Shown piece after piece: positions 9,870-21,800 of a stretch of DNA of 23,058 nt (position 1 is the stretch's first letter; every line of letters begins with the position of its first letter). This stretch comes from Oehlia diaphana (taxonomy: Eukaryota > Glomeromycota > Glomeromycetes > Glomerales > Glomeraceae): NCBI GenBank assembly GCA_003833135.1, contig QZLH01001337.1:4476-27533 (forward strand), read 5' to 3'. The notes under the pieces are model-generated. The model searched no databases, had not been told where the DNA came from, and was given only the letters and a program-made list of their open reading frames with translations. The position numbers and the translations under genes are program-made.

Positions 9870-10225
9870 ATGAGTGCAATTAAATCTCTCCTTCCACCAA
9901 AAATTTCGGTTAGTGGAGTGACTGGAGCCTCAGGCTCAACAGCAGCACTTAGCGATCTTTATTCGAAGTTACCCAAAGGACCAGCTCCAAAAGTTCAGCC
10001 ACAGGGATTTTTTGGACGGTATTATGCAAGGTATATTGCTACTAGTTCGCCTGCTCCCATTTTACATGTTACTCTTGCAATTGGTTTTATTAGTTATGCC
10101 TTTAATTATCATTTCCATTTAAGTAAGTAATAAAGAAAGCTTTTTTTTCCCTAATAATCATTCAAGTTAATATATATATATTTATTTTATTATTAGAACA
10201 TCATAAAACGAAAGAGCATCACTAA
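9870..10225 (+). CDS. ATP17: Mitochondrial F1Fo-ATP synthase subunit f
   Basis: This is a small membrane subunit of the Fo stalk region, needed for stable ATP synthase in the inner mitochondrial membrane. Exon 1 (9870-10122) gives MSAIKSLLPPKISV... and exon 2 (10197-10225) adds a basic tail ending KHHKTKEHH. The intron 10123-10196 is 74 bp with a GTAAGT donor and a TTAG acceptor; without splicing the frame ends at an intronic stop. The total is 93 residues, close to the yeast mature subunit. The family pattern is visible as LPKGPAPK, GFFGRYYARYI, then a single membrane segment (PAPILHVTLAIGFISYAFNY) followed by HFHLKHHK. The short length leaves little room for domain proof, but the order of elements is characteristic. 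The start has a purine-poor but AAAC-ATG context typical of fungi. Confidence 0.85.
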
Positions 10226-10636
10226 TCCAATTATCATTGTCTATAAAGAAAATAAACTTGCAAGTAAAGTATAATTGTTTCAATAAATGTATATATATGG
10301 TTTTTCTTTAATAAATATTGACTTTAACTTTTATACATATTTTTTTAAATTTTAATAATAAGGTATGTTGGAATTCAAATGTCGCAATATAAAAATGCAG
10401 TGAACTCCTTTTTTTTGTGGTTAAGACGGATATTTTCGATACAATTTTTTTGTTGGTTATACACAATAAGTTAAAAGGATCACAATCAAACAAAAAAATA
10501 TGTCTAAGTCTATCTATACAACAATGTTTTTAAAAGATGTTTATTTGAAAAAAGTAATAAATAATGTTCCTTATGTTTATTTTCAGGCCGATCCATTTAT
10601 TCACAAATTAAATCCCTTTTCGCTTTAATATTTATT
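10226..10636. other. Convergent intergenic region between ATP synthase f and ATG9
   Basis: The 411 bp between two facing stop codons is AT-rich. AATAAA motifs near 10249, 10283 and 10310 are good polyadenylation candidates for the plus-strand gene. Nothing coding or structured was recognised. Confidence 0.45.
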
Positions 10637-13600
10637 TTACATTGAAGAATTATTAAGTTCATAAAATTGATTTAACAAACCAATTACTCCACCATTACGC
10701 GGTTTATCGTGTTCATTTGATTCATTTATTCCAGCTCCACCTATCCTTGCACCCGGTAATATAAAAGAATCACCCAATTCACTAGTATAATGTTCTTGAC
10801 TTGAACGAGGGGAATTTAATGGGCTTGAGGGTGGATTGCTTATACCATAACCACGATAAGATCCGCGTGTTATATGAGATGGACCAGCATGTGTTTGGCC
10901 ATCTTCCATGATCGAGTTTAAGTCATCACCACCGCTAACACCTCCAATTCCGGCATTGGTATAATGAGTTGTTGATTGAGAGCCAATTGGATAAGTGAAG
11001 TGTACGTTATTATTACTATTGCGTTTGTTGTTATTATTAGTTGTTTTAAGAATAGAATCAACTACTGATGTACGCGCGGCATTAGGACGTTCTGGGTGAA
11101 CCTGATTATTAAATTCTGTTAAACGACTAAGATAAAGAGATCCAAACGGATCTGTTGGTTCCCAATCTGGATGATTCGCCTATTATAAAACAATATCAGT
11201 TATTCAATAATTTTCTATCGTAAAAGATACAATATAGATTCTAATCACCTTAAAATTTAAAAAACTTTTCTCCATTTTACCGTCTTTCGAAAGATAATAT
11301 TCGTTTTCAACCTCTGATGCTGGTGCACCATACTATTATAGAAAATTTGAAATTATTAAAATCCAAAATATGTATCAAAAAATACGCTACGTAATTAGAT
11401 AAGAACAATACCTTAACATTGCCATGTTTTCTGAAATCAAAAATTGCAAAACTGCAAACATCACCTACACCATCTACATGAACAGTAAATTCGCGAAAGA
11501 AATCTATAATTTGCTGTACGGCAAAAGCTAAAAGTTAAGGGTAAAATAAAAAATGTTCAATTTTTTTCAGTTTTAATTACATAACACGTATATAAAGGAT
11601 ATGGCTACAATCAGCAAGAGAGAACCAGAGTATGAAAGGCGTAAAGATAACACTGAAAATCTCTTGAATATATAATACGACTTTAACTTCAAATAATTGA
11701 ATGAATTCTCTTCGAACCTAAACAAGTTAAGAGTTATAAAATTTCCACAAAAAAAAACTAAAATAAGATACTATAAAGTTACTACTTCATCAGTATGTAA
11801 TCGTCCTCTCCATTCGTCAGGAGAATAATGCGTATGTTCAACAACTTTTTTTAATCTAGCTTCCGGATCAAAAACCAAATGATCATCGGGAATCATGCCA
11901 CGACTAACTGCAAATAATGGTACTAAAACTCCAGTATAAAAGAAAACTGTTCGTCCGGTTGTAATTTCGAAGCCGAGAAAAAGATCTGGATCAATATAGG
12001 TAGCTAAAATCAACACGGCTGTGAAAGAACCAATTATGAAAAGTATAAATCTTTTATAAAAAAATTCAAAGGTATTAGTAATCTTACATAATAAGAATTT
12101 ACGAATTGATGTGATATGTGATGACTACTACCTTATAAATAAGATAGTTTTTGCTTTGGGAAATTGATCGATATATTTATTTGCGGGTTTATAGCTCTTA
12201 TCTAATCTTTGATGAAATAAATGTGAAAGTTCATTAAATTCTCTAAATTTCCATCGCGCAAATTGTGTCCATTGACGCGAACCAAAAATAGAGCCAGGAT
12301 CTGAACGATATTCCTAAAAAAAAATCACACATATATTATCAAAAGATAATAACATAAAAGATGAATAATAATTCTAAATTATTATATTAATCTAACCTCA
12401 AAATATCGGAAGAAGAAAAATACAAGCAGGTAAACTACTATAAACGGCGCCGAAACAAAATTAAGAATTCCCATAAAAATAATTCGATTACGTAGCCTAA
12501 ATAAATTAAATTTCCTTGATAAAATAAAATACACTAATAAAATCTCGCAAATATCATGTTAAGTGACCTACCCATGAATTAGTTTTTCTCTCTGCACATC
12601 TTTTATAAATCTCTTCCTAATTTGCCCATGGTCATTAAAAACATAATTCATCACGCACCAATTTAAATTCCATTCCATAGTCTTTGTCAAAAAATTTTGC
12701 TTTCTGAGAAACGGGATTGGTATTGTTAAATTTAACAAATCTTTATTGAAAAGTGCTATTAAATAATTATCTTGACGCATTATCCTATTAGTAATATTAT
12801 GAGCATCTAAACGTTGTTGCGGTCGACTATTAATTTGATGGCTTGTATATGGATTATTGTCTCTTATCTTAATTATCCGTGAAACTACTTCTTGCCATGA
12901 AATCGTTTGCATATCAGCCTAATTATTTAAAAATTTTAAAAAATTATAAGATGAAAAAAATTCATCCCGTATTAATCATATTTAATAAATTATTAACATA
13001 CGCACGTCAGGGATATCAAGAAGATACGTGTAAAAATTGTACATATCAATCAATCCACGGATATCTAATACAAATCTAACAATTGTCCATATCCAAATAC
13101 AAGTAACTAATACGAGAAATAGTTTTGTCCATCCGGATAATCTTAGAATGCAACAAATAATAAATGAATGCTCGCACACTTTAACTAAATTAATCACTAA
13201 TTATACTTACTGCCCAATACAACTTGGTATTATAACCCGCGACAAGCTATCACTACTACGAACTAATGAATAATCTACACATCCAAGCAAAAAGGTTGAA
13301 AATCCAAGCACAAATCCTATAGTTCTAAAATAAAAACAGTGAATTAATATTAATTTAAAATTTATTTAAATAAGTGAGTAAAATAATTTACAATAAATTT
13401 AGAAATCGACTTAGTAAAATACAATATATTCCTTTTCCGATATAATATGAATAAACCTGATAATGTCATAAAAAAAGCATGAATTCAATTACATTTGTAT
13501 TGAAACAGAAAAGATACTTCCGGGACTTACGTGTGCAAGGAATAAATCGAGATTTTCTACATTAACCCATTTCCACATTGTTAGCTCTCTTATGTCCATC

Positions 13601-13908
13601 CCCGGTTTTGGGTTTAATTTCTTATGACGCTGAGAAGGCATCTCAACAATTAAGGAAGGAGGGGCCTCATTACTTTCCTGATCCGAAAACGCTAACTCTT
13701 CATCATCGTTTTCGGGCAATTGATGGTATCGTTGTTGTCTTTGATTTGATAAAGGTTGAAATAACGGGGTTCGTGTCCGAGTATTTTGTATTGTTGGACG
13801 TAAAACATAGCTATTTGATTCCTCTTCATGATCTTCATTATCGTCCTGAAAAGCAACATATGGAGCATCATTTGCTCTAAAACGGTTAAAAATTGATTGA
13901 TCGGTCAT
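10637..13908 (-). CDS. ATG9: Autophagy-related protein 9 (lipid scramblase of Atg9 vesicles)
   Basis: ATG9 is a multispanning membrane protein that supplies and scrambles lipid for growing autophagosomes, cycling between Golgi/endosomal vesicles and the assembly site. Exons on the minus strand are 13531-13908, 13392-13456, 13211-13324, 13006-13141, 12572-12918, 12397-12496, 12132-12313, 11786-12050, 11609-11717, 11412-11527, 11249-11332 and 10637-11179, giving 812 residues with frame kept at every junction. The N-terminal 126 residues are polar and hold a YVAF (Yxx-phi) sorting-type motif at about 17-20. The core shows [19 protein letters not shown], membrane segments at about 148-165 and 190-215, [31 protein letters not shown], a hydrophobic stretch at 350-380, [33 protein letters not shown], and [26 protein letters not shown]. 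The C-terminal 150 residues are low-complexity Asn/Ser/Gly-rich. Met at 13908 was chosen because upstream in-frame sequence (from 14070) lacks family character and looks like 5' UTR. Confidence 0.95.
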
Positions 13909-15682
13909 TTTGGTGAAATGAGATTGTACAGTTGATATTTTTATATGTATCTGTCGTTTATAGTACTGCGCTAACCAATAAAACTCCGATTGAATTCTAT
14001 TAAAATAGAAATAATGATCGTATATGAATATTGTACGCGCGCCCCAGTGATTTTTGCGGAGAATGAACATACAGTATTTTGCTGATCACTGATCACTCAA
14101 TTATTTTTTGATCTTACCTCTCTTCATTTTTTTGATCATAAAGTGCTAAAGTGCTTATTAATATATAATGTTTTATTAGTAATTTGAAATTTATGATATC
14201 TGTTAATAAGACAAATATGAAGTGAAATTTTTTTTACAATTATTAGATAGAAAGTACCTTTTAATATTTTACTGAATTTAGTTTTAGTAAATCAAAATAC
14301 AGTTAAATTCCTATATAGTTATATATATACATCCTTTTATAGAACTGACTTAAAATATAATAACTACTATTACAAACCAGTTATAGTTATTATTACAACA
14401 AATATTTAATATATATATTACTTTTATTAATAATTAAACCCTTTCATAATTATTCTTTTTGATTTTTCAATAGATTTTCATGATTTTCATATAATCTATA
14501 GTACTATGTAAGTTATAATACAGCATACAGTCAAACTTTACATAACGATATGTCAGGACATATGAAATTTTTAGAAAATATCGTTATATCAAAGTTATAC
14601 CAATATTTATATATTCTCACATATAGTGGGAAAATAAAATTTTATTGGTATATCAAATTTTTAATAGTATATCAGTATATCAAATATCAGTATATCGAGG
14701 GTAGACTGTATATAATAATAAAAAAAAACACTTTTTTTCAAAAAAAATCTTATATTTTAGTATTTAGTCAATTTATAATTCTATTACTAATAATTTAATT
14801 AAATTGTATAATAAGAGCAATAATATTATTATATAATATCCATTTATTACTAAAAAAAATAAAAACTATTGTAAATATAAAGTAGAAACCCAAAGAAATT
14901 CATTTTTATAATAAATAAATAAATCAGAATTTTTGTTGTATTATAAATAAAATGGAATTTTTATGATTTTTAACAATTTTATTATAATATATAATAACTA
15001 ACCAGTTATTATTACATATTTAAATATGTAAAAAACTAGTAAATTATTAATTATTTCAATTATTTTTTTTTTTTTGCAAGATAGTGCAATTCATGAGTTT
15101 ATTAGTTATATAATAATAGTACAAAAATTTCTGATATATACATAATTCTGAACTGGTTTCCCATCCTATAGATTACTCTCATGCCCTACCATCACCAATA
15201 TGGAATTCACCTATATCCTCCTATAGTAACTATTAGATTATATAAGATCATTATTATCATATGGCTTTAGTATGTACTTTCATTACCCTCTAAACAAAAA
15301 GAAAAAGGATTATATCTGTATTTGTACATCTTGATATTATTATATACCTTTCAAATTACCCTATTTTCTTCCCTAATAAACTGATTTAAATATTGTCTTA
15401 TTTTCCAAGAGCAATTGACCACTGTTCATTATGTTTAAGAATTCTCTTCCCTTTAAATCATATGTAACACCTTCTACTTGCTGAGTTGAAATCTGTTCAT
15501 ATGCAATACGTTGGTTTTCTGGTATTTTTTTTTTTAGGTCTTGCTTCTTGATCCCTTTTGTATGTTTCTATTTTGTTATCAGATTACAACATGGTTGCCA
15601 AATGATTCTATAAAATTCATTAATAAATATTTCTAAAAATAAAGTAGTAATTGTTAGTATAGCTTTTTTTGACTTAACAATT
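13909..15682. other. Long AT-rich region upstream of ATG9
   Basis: This non-coding stretch separates the ATG9 start from the CACTA element. It contains the 14528-14708 MITE and many simple AT tracts. The part nearest ATG9 (13909-14100), with balanced composition, is the likely promoter and 5' UTR. The remainder shows no coding frame, tRNA or rRNA. Confidence 0.5.
14528..14708. mobile_element. pogo/Tigger-type MITE (CAG...CTG ends, TA flanks)
   Basis: The element is 181 bp. It begins CAGTCAAACTTTACATAACG and, inverted, CAGTCTACCCTCGATATACTG, an imperfect terminal inverted repeat. It is flanked by TA at 14526-14527 and 14709-14710. CAG ends with a TA duplication are the hallmark of pogo/Tigger elements. 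The centre has a strong internal stem (TATACCAATA against TATTGGTATA). The right half repeats TATATCAGTATATC-like motifs. The arms are diverged, so the call is moderate. Confidence 0.6.
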
Positions 15683-15705
15683 CACTAGTCGAAATAAGGC
15701 AAATC
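15683..15705. repeat. Left terminal inverted repeat of the CACTA element
   Basis: The 23 bases are identical to the reverse complement of 22558-22580. Past base 23 the two ends diverge, though both continue with GGCAAAT- and ATCGGCTA-like subterminal motifs (AAATCGGCTAAAAATCGG follows directly on this side). Confidence 0.92.
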
Positions 15706-15870
15706 GGCTAAAAATCGGATATCCGATTTTAGGTCAAATTACGGCTGAAATATGTTCAATTCTTACAAAAAAAATATATTCCAATTGTTATCCGATTGAC
15801 TGCCAATCAGATGTACTTCAGAACTTAAATCGGACATAAATCAGAACTAAATCATACTAAATTCAGAAAA
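15706..15870. repeat. Left subterminal motif cluster of the CACTA element
   Basis: Within about 165 bp the motif ATCGG or CCGAT appears repeatedly in both orientations (ATCGGATATCCGAT is a palindrome; TATCCGATTG, AAATCGGACATAAATCAG follow). Similar motifs occur at the right end. In classical CACTA elements such clusters bind the accessory protein; that role here is inference. Confidence 0.5.
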
Positions 15871-16028
15871 TTATTATATATAGAAAATTCGATTTAAATT
15901 TATTATCGTTATATATTAAGAAAATTTCTTAATGTACACTAGTGTTTGAAACACATATCACGTGATTCAATAAAAAAATTTTGTAAAAAAAAAATCTAAT
16001 AAATAAATCTTTAAAAGAAATATATATT

Positions 16029-16066
16029 AAGTGTATTTTGGTCTGTTCTGCAAATTTACTTAGTAT
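16029..16066. repeat. Partial copy of the dispersed repeat seen at 3533
   Basis: TAAGTGTATTTTGGTCTG, then TTCTGCAAATTTACTTAGTA, matches the left arm at 3533-3570 with a few transitions. The following bases (GGTTTTGAATGTTATTTTTG) resemble the next block of that repeat. It lies between the left terminus and the minus-strand pseudogene of the CACTA element. Confidence 0.5.
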
Positions 16067-16631
16067 GTCATAGATGGTTTTGAATGTTATTTTTGAGTTA
16101 TTTAACAATTTTTTTTTTACTTTTTTTTTCGTTAAATTTTTACATTAAATGATCAGCATAAAAATTTAATTTTTTTGGAAATTGTGTTCAAACACATAGT
16201 GTACAAATAGAAATCGTCATATATTAATTATCAGAAATATTTATGAATAATACATGAAAAAAAAATTTAAAATAAATGTAATTGATAGTCCTGCTTCATT
16301 CAGTTAAATCATCACCGGCTGCATTTTTTTGACTATCGATTAACACCTCTTCCATTTCTTCACCATAGTCTTCATCTTCGTCGAAACTACTTTTACTATC
16401 GATTTCTGTATCATATAAAAATCCTTTTGTTCAATATATAACTATTGTGAAGCATCTCAGGGTGCATTCGGTTAAAGTATTGAACTTCATCATCATACTG
16501 GCGAGGTCGTTATAATTTTGCCATTTGAATATCTGCCAAATGTGAGTCGATGATGTTTTGAAGTAAATTTTTTAGCTAAAAAAGACAATATAAATAAAAT
16601 AAATACAAAATAAAAAAAAGAACGAGAGTGA

Positions 16632-16727
16632 TATATCGAAGTATAAATATCGAAGTATAAATATCGAAGTATAATAAATATCAAAGTATAATAAATATCA
16701 AAGTATAATAAATATCAAAGTATAAAC
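16632..16727. repeat. Minisatellite inside an intron of the minus-strand CACTA gene
   Basis: Tandem copies of TATCGAAGTATAAA (about three, 15-bp period) grade into TATCAAAGTATAATAAA units (about four, 18-bp period). The array is AT-rich and non-coding in every frame that matters, lying between two recognisable coding blocks of the pseudogene. Confidence 0.8.
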
Positions 16728-17858
16728 CTCTTGTGATCACCAAGAATAATCATAGACGCATATGATCGTCTTATTTGGATTTTCTTCATCTAACTCACTG
16801 ATTTCCAGCGAGTGGTAAGATCAATTTGCCAACATTTTTAATAATTAGCATTTTTCATAACCAATTATTCTTTCGTCACTTTTCCTATAAAGATCCTTTG
16901 CAGTCTTAATTCGATGCAATTTTTTCTTAAATGATAAATATATAAGAAAATTAGCAGCATAAATCATTAACATGATGATAAAGGAAAAAATTTGACGATT
17001 TTACATTTTGTACGCGACTGTTATTGTGAACTCTGCAACTGTTCTCGTCGCTTTTTCCACTTTTTTTCAGTTGTATTTGTGATCTTTGCGACTTATGGAA
17101 GGTGCTCAACCAGTTCGTCAATTGTGCTACTGAAGGTTTATAATTCAGAAACATTGACCTTCAAAGTTCAAGAATTAATCTACTGCGAATTTTAACATTT
17201 TTTGGACTATTAAACGTTTCATTATCATCCAAATTATCATTAGGTTTAATAGTTTTGAGGATTATTTTCATTTCAATCTTTAAATTAGGAACAATTAGTA
17301 TAAAAGTATAAAGACTGTACAATTCTGCCTAAAATTATAAAATTACAAACCCTTGCCTCCTTTTCACGTTGTTCTTCTTGTTCTTCTTTTGGTTGAATTT
17401 TGGCGTAGTGTACTGTCTTCTTTCCTTTTTTTACCCATCCGATTTGAACTGTTTTGCCAACCGTTCTTCTGGAACATCAATAACATCAAGGCTTTCAGAT
17501 GATGATCATATCTGGTATTGTTCAAGTTTTGTTTTTAATTCGTTAACCTCTTCTTTTAAGTCATCATTTTCAGAACTGAATTCTGTGTTAACACCAGCAA
17601 GAAATTCATTATCTTCTCGTAAGTGAGCTATTTCAGTGGCAACGACAGCTATATGTTTGGTTAATTCATTATTTCATCATTCTAACTGTAAACACTTCAC
17701 ACACAAATCGGATACTTCTTAAAATAACCTCTGATTCTCTGTATAAAAATGTAAAATCAACAAAAAAAAATACTAAATTTAACTGACAATATATACATGA
17801 TACAGACCTGTTAATGCATTATCATTATCGCAGGTAGGTTCATTAGTTTAATATCTGA

Positions 17859-18038
17859 CTGGAAGCTAAAGATTTTTATATCTCTCTTTTACACTTTGGA
17901 TTCGTTCATGACTTAGTGCAGCAGATAATGGTTGAGTATTAGACAAATCTGGAAGCCAAAGATTTTTATATCTCTCTCTTACACTTTGAGCTCGTTCATG
18001 ACTTGGCACAGCAGATGGTTGTTAAGTATTGGATGAAT
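17859..18038. repeat. Two 90-bp tandem copies within the minus-strand CACTA gene
   Basis: CTGGAAGCTAAAGATTTTTA at 17859 recurs as CTGGAAGCCAAAGATTTTTA at 17949. The 90-bp period is a multiple of three, so on the minus strand each copy encodes a SHER-QSV-ERYKNL-LP unit in the same frame, the second copy retaining WLP. Confidence 0.8.
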
Positions 18039-18060
18039 TTTTATTGATGTTAGTAGTTTG

Positions 18061-18204
18061 AGCTCGCTCATGAATTGGGGTGGCAGTTCCTTCAACAGCT
18101 TGTTGGATATTGGACGAACTTTTATAAGTTTAAGCTCGCTCATAAATTGGCGTAGTAGTCCCTTTAACAGCTTGTTAGATATTGGACGAACTTTTATTGA
18201 TGTT
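18061..18204. repeat. Two 72-bp tandem copies within the minus-strand CACTA gene
   Basis: AGCTCGCTCATGAATTGG at 18061 recurs as AGCTCGCTCATAAATTGG at 18133. Each 72-bp unit encodes on the minus strand 24 residues of the SSNI-QAV-GT-TPI-ERA type. A more diverged third relative precedes them (18001-18060). The copy nearest the start has acquired stop codons where the other has CAA or CAA/CAG-like codons. Confidence 0.75.
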
Positions 18205-18319
18205 AGTAATCATTTTATTTTGATTATCACTAGCCAAACCTTTTTCAGTATTTTTATTTTTTCTATTTTGGCTCATTATTTTTTTATTTTTTTTTTGGTT
18301 GCGAAGAGTATTAGACGTT

Positions 18320-18760
18320 AAAACTCTAAAAAGAAAAGGTTGATGAGAAAAAATGAAGTTTTATTTACTTTAAGAAACTTTCACCATCATACTGATCAAA
18401 TAGTTTATTTTATTATTAATATTATTAATCGAACGATTTGAACACAAATCGGCATTATGTAATATTTATAATTTAAGTGATAGTTGATGATTTTAACAAA
18501 TTTAATATAATTTAAGTATTATATTGACAATTAAACTCTAAAAAGATTAAACTCTAAAAAGAAAAAGGTTGGTGAGAAAAAATGAAGTTGTTTAAAAAAT
18601 TAAACTTTAAGAAACTTTCGCCATCATACTGATTGATCGAATAGTCTATTTTATTATCAATATTATTAATCAAATGATTTATATTTATAATTTAAGTGTA
18701 GATTGATGATTTTAATAAATTTAGTATTACATTGACGCAGTTGATTTTAATAAAATTTAT
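18320..18760. repeat. Duplicated spacer between the two divergent CACTA genes
   Basis: Two direct copies of about 210-225 bp start with AAACTCTAAAAAGAAAA (18320 and about 18549) and share the blocks TTTAAGAAACTTTC, CATCATACTGAT, AATAGT-TATTTTATTAT, AATATTATTAAT and TTATAATTTAAGTG. They diverge by small indels. The copies occupy the spacer between the starts of the minus-strand and plus-strand pseudogenes, where both promoters should lie. Confidence 0.75.
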
Positions 18761-18834
18761 TCTAATTTAAGTATTTTAAATGAATTATATTGATATTATT
18801 GATATATTATTAACAATTAACTTTATTTCGAAAA

Positions 18835-21800
18835 ATGTTCACAAAAATGACGAGAAAAAGATTATTATCAAGTATATTCAATGAAAAATCAGCTTCTAGA
18901 CCTCATGCCATATCTTCATCATGTATACAAAGAACCAGATCAGTATCAAATATAATTAATGAAGAATCTTTAAATCAATCTTATTCTACATTATCACGTA
19001 TTGGAAGGTTAGTTGCATGTAATTGTTCTGAATGTAATGGACAATTATTAGATCTTTATACAATAACTATCCATGAAATTAACCAAGATTTAGAGGATGA
19101 TGATTCAGAAAGAACAGAAGTACATCTACCTGATGAAGCTGAATTGCCTAATGACGAACCATACGAAAATGCCTCAATATCAGATAAACTACGAATGAGA
19201 GAATCAGAAGCTGAATTGCCTAGTGATGAACCATACGAAAGTGCTTCAATATCAGATGAACCACGAATGAGAGAATCAGAAGCTGAATTGCCTAGTAGAT
19301 AACGATCAAGAAAATATGTTCGACCGGTTATAATTGCTGAATTAGGAGATACAGTAGATGATAAATCTTCTAAATCTTCTGAATATACTACAGAGGAAGA
19401 TGCAAATATTGATGATAGAAATGAATCATCCAATAATGAACCATCTAATGATGACGAATACCATGAAATTTTTGAAGATTATTCATGTCCACCTTTCGAA
19501 CTATTTCAAGACTCTGATACTGAACAATCAATAAATAATTGGTTCTTATGGATATTATTATGGATCATGAGCTTCTGAACCAGGTTTAACTTACCAGAAA
19601 CAGCTACTGAATCATTGATAAAATTCTTGAAGCTTGTTCTAATAGAAATTAGTAGTCCTGATTTTGACACATTTCCTGACACTTTATATCTAACAAGAAA
19701 AGCCCTTAATCTTGAAGAACGGTTTCATAGTTTTGTGGCGTGTTCTAAATGCCACAAATTATACAACAAACAGGAAATAAAAAGTTTTCTCCAAAATGAG
19801 CAACCTGCTATCATGAAGTATTGCCATGTCGAATTTTCTAATTCGACAACTCAAAGATTAAGGTTGTGCCAAATACCTTTGGCACAGAAAACAACATTGT
19901 TAAATAACCAAATTTCAATCAAACCTGAATTATTATTTCCATTTGTGAGTATTAAGCAGCAATTGGAAGCAATGTATCGTCAACTTAACTTTGAAAATTT
20001 TTTAAGGTATTGGATAAATCGTCCAATTTTCGATAATATCCTAACTGATATATATGATGGTGAAGTTTGGAAAACTTTTAAAGAAACGACAGATGAAAGT
20101 TTGAATAATTTTTTCTGATCTGATGTTGCTGATTTGCACCTCAGATTGATTTTGAATTTGGATTGGTTTCAACCTTTCGACGGCACAATCTACAGCACTG
20201 GAGTAATATACATTGCAATCGATAACCTTCTGAGGGATGTCAGATTCAAGCGCAATAATATCTTGATTCTTGGCTTATTACCTGGCCTAGATGAAGTGAG
20301 TTTACATAAGATTAATCACTATCTGACACAAATCATTGATGAGTTGAAGTCACTTTGGGAAGGAGTGATATTAAATCAAACGTATGAATGTCAAGAAGGG
20401 AAAAGAATTCGCGCAGCTCTGATTCTTATTTTATGTGACATACTGGTTGCAAGAAAAATTTGCAGACATATTTCCGCTTTGGTGTCATGTCATAAATGTG
20501 AAAAGAAGGCAAATTATGAAAATCAGCAGCATAATTTCGCTGGGATAAATGAAATGGACGAATGGTTTCATTGTTAAGATGCTATAGGATAGAGACGCTA
20601 TAATTCAGACGCAACAAGAAAGTGATTTGTAAAGCAAACTGGAGTTAGATGGTCTGAATTATTATGTCTACCATATTTCGATCCAATTCAGTTCATTACA
20701 ATCAACCTGATGCACTGCTTGTTTCTGGGCATCACAAAATGGATTGTAAGAAGACTTTAGATCGAAAATGGCATATTATCAACACATATTTTGAAAACAG
20801 TTCAGAAAAAAATGGATGAATTTAAAGTTTCAGCTGACTTGAGTCAAATCCTGGGAAAAGTCGATTGTGAAGATGGGTTTTCAAATTTTACTGCAGATCA
20901 ATGGCGAATATTTTTTACAATATATGCAATGGTCTCTCTCTGGGAACATCTTTCTGAGAATAACCAGAAGATTCTCGTGAATTTTGTAAGAATTTGTTCA
21001 ATTTCAATAAGTCAAATTATAGAAGTCAATTTCATGAGAGAGACGCATCAGAGGCTAATTAACCTAGTGAAGTTGATAGAAGAAAATTACGGTCGTGATA
21101 AAATTACACTGAATTTACATTTATCATTTCACTTATGTAAATGCTCACTCGACTATGGACCTTTATATACATTCTAGTATTTTTCCTTTGAGCGCATGAA
21201 TGGCATATTAGGTATAATATTTTAAATATTCTTGTTACTTTCTAAAATAATGCATTTTTATCAACTTTTGTTTAAAATAAATTTAGGCACTTTTCTGAAT
21301 AGCAAAAGGAAAATTAAACCAGAAATTATGCGCCGCCTGATGTTTGATAATCAAATCAGTAATATCATTAATTCCAGTATGGAATCAAAGGGTCTAGATT
21401 TGATTAGTAATAGACCATCTATTGGCTCTCTATCAGAAGCTGACCAATTTTCTGCTGATGAAATGAGACGATTTTGATTGACTTCAAGAAACATTCATGA
21501 ATCGACCACCACAGAAAAAGAAGCATTTCCGAGCAAAATGCTCAGACCAGTATTTAACGATATTGTAATGTCAAGTGATATGCTTGACTTAATAGTTGAA
21601 TACTACATGGTGATCGAACTACGAAATGATTGAATTTCGGAAAACATTTGGAGAGAGTGCAGAAGATTTGATAATAGTTCAAGTTAAAATGAATCAATTT
21701 GAAAGGTACCGAATTGATTCTGAAATATTCAGCTTTTCGATATCATCACGTCATGTAAAAAGCTCATTTATCTTGGCAAAATTTATGACAGAAAGTAGTA

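Larger units (their letters stand above)
16296..18276 (-). pseudogene. Second gene of the CACTA element: repeat-rich coiled-coil protein, broken
   Basis: I do not recognise the family. The chosen start is MSQNRKNKNTEKGL at 18276 and the stop is at 16296. Exon 1 (about 17808-18276) encodes two repeat types: SSNIQQAVEGTATPIHERA-like units, then HERAQSVRERYKNLWLP units. Exon 2 (17351-17738) encodes a long charged coiled coil (NNELTKHIAVVATEIAHL and then FLAGVNTEFSSENDDLKEE), then SLDVIDVPEERLAKQFKSDG and a KEEQEEQREKEAR segment. A middle portion (about 16950-17280) reads DELVEHLP and EKKWKKRREQLQ. The last exon (16296-16575) reads MHPEMLHNSYILNKR and an acidic end, DEDEDYGEEMEEVLIDSQ. Internal stops are many. 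Frameshifts occur in an A-run near 17430 and near 16410. Its position inside the terminal repeats, divergent from the transposase, suggests an accessory (TnpA-like) DNA-binding role, by analogy only. Confidence 0.6.

Noticed and set aside
13578..13880. Plus-strand 100-residue open frame
   Set aside because: Antisense to ATG9 exon 1, which has clear family continuity on the minus strand.
14550..14798. Plus-strand open frame with Tyr/Ile-rich product
   Set aside because: AT-rich low-complexity frame inside and beyond a MITE; no coding character.
16632..16727. Possible CRISPR-like array
   Set aside because: Units are contiguous with no unique spacers and lie in a eukaryotic transposon intron; it is a minisatellite.
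17369..17626. Plus-strand open frame with hydrophobic start
   Set aside because: Antisense to the coiled-coil exon of the minus-strand CACTA pseudogene; the Leu/Phe/Ser content mirrors Glu/Lys codons.
19056..19433. Minus-strand 125-residue open frame with repeats
   Set aside because: Antisense of the acidic repeat region of the transposase; its repeats come from the 72-bp tandem units.
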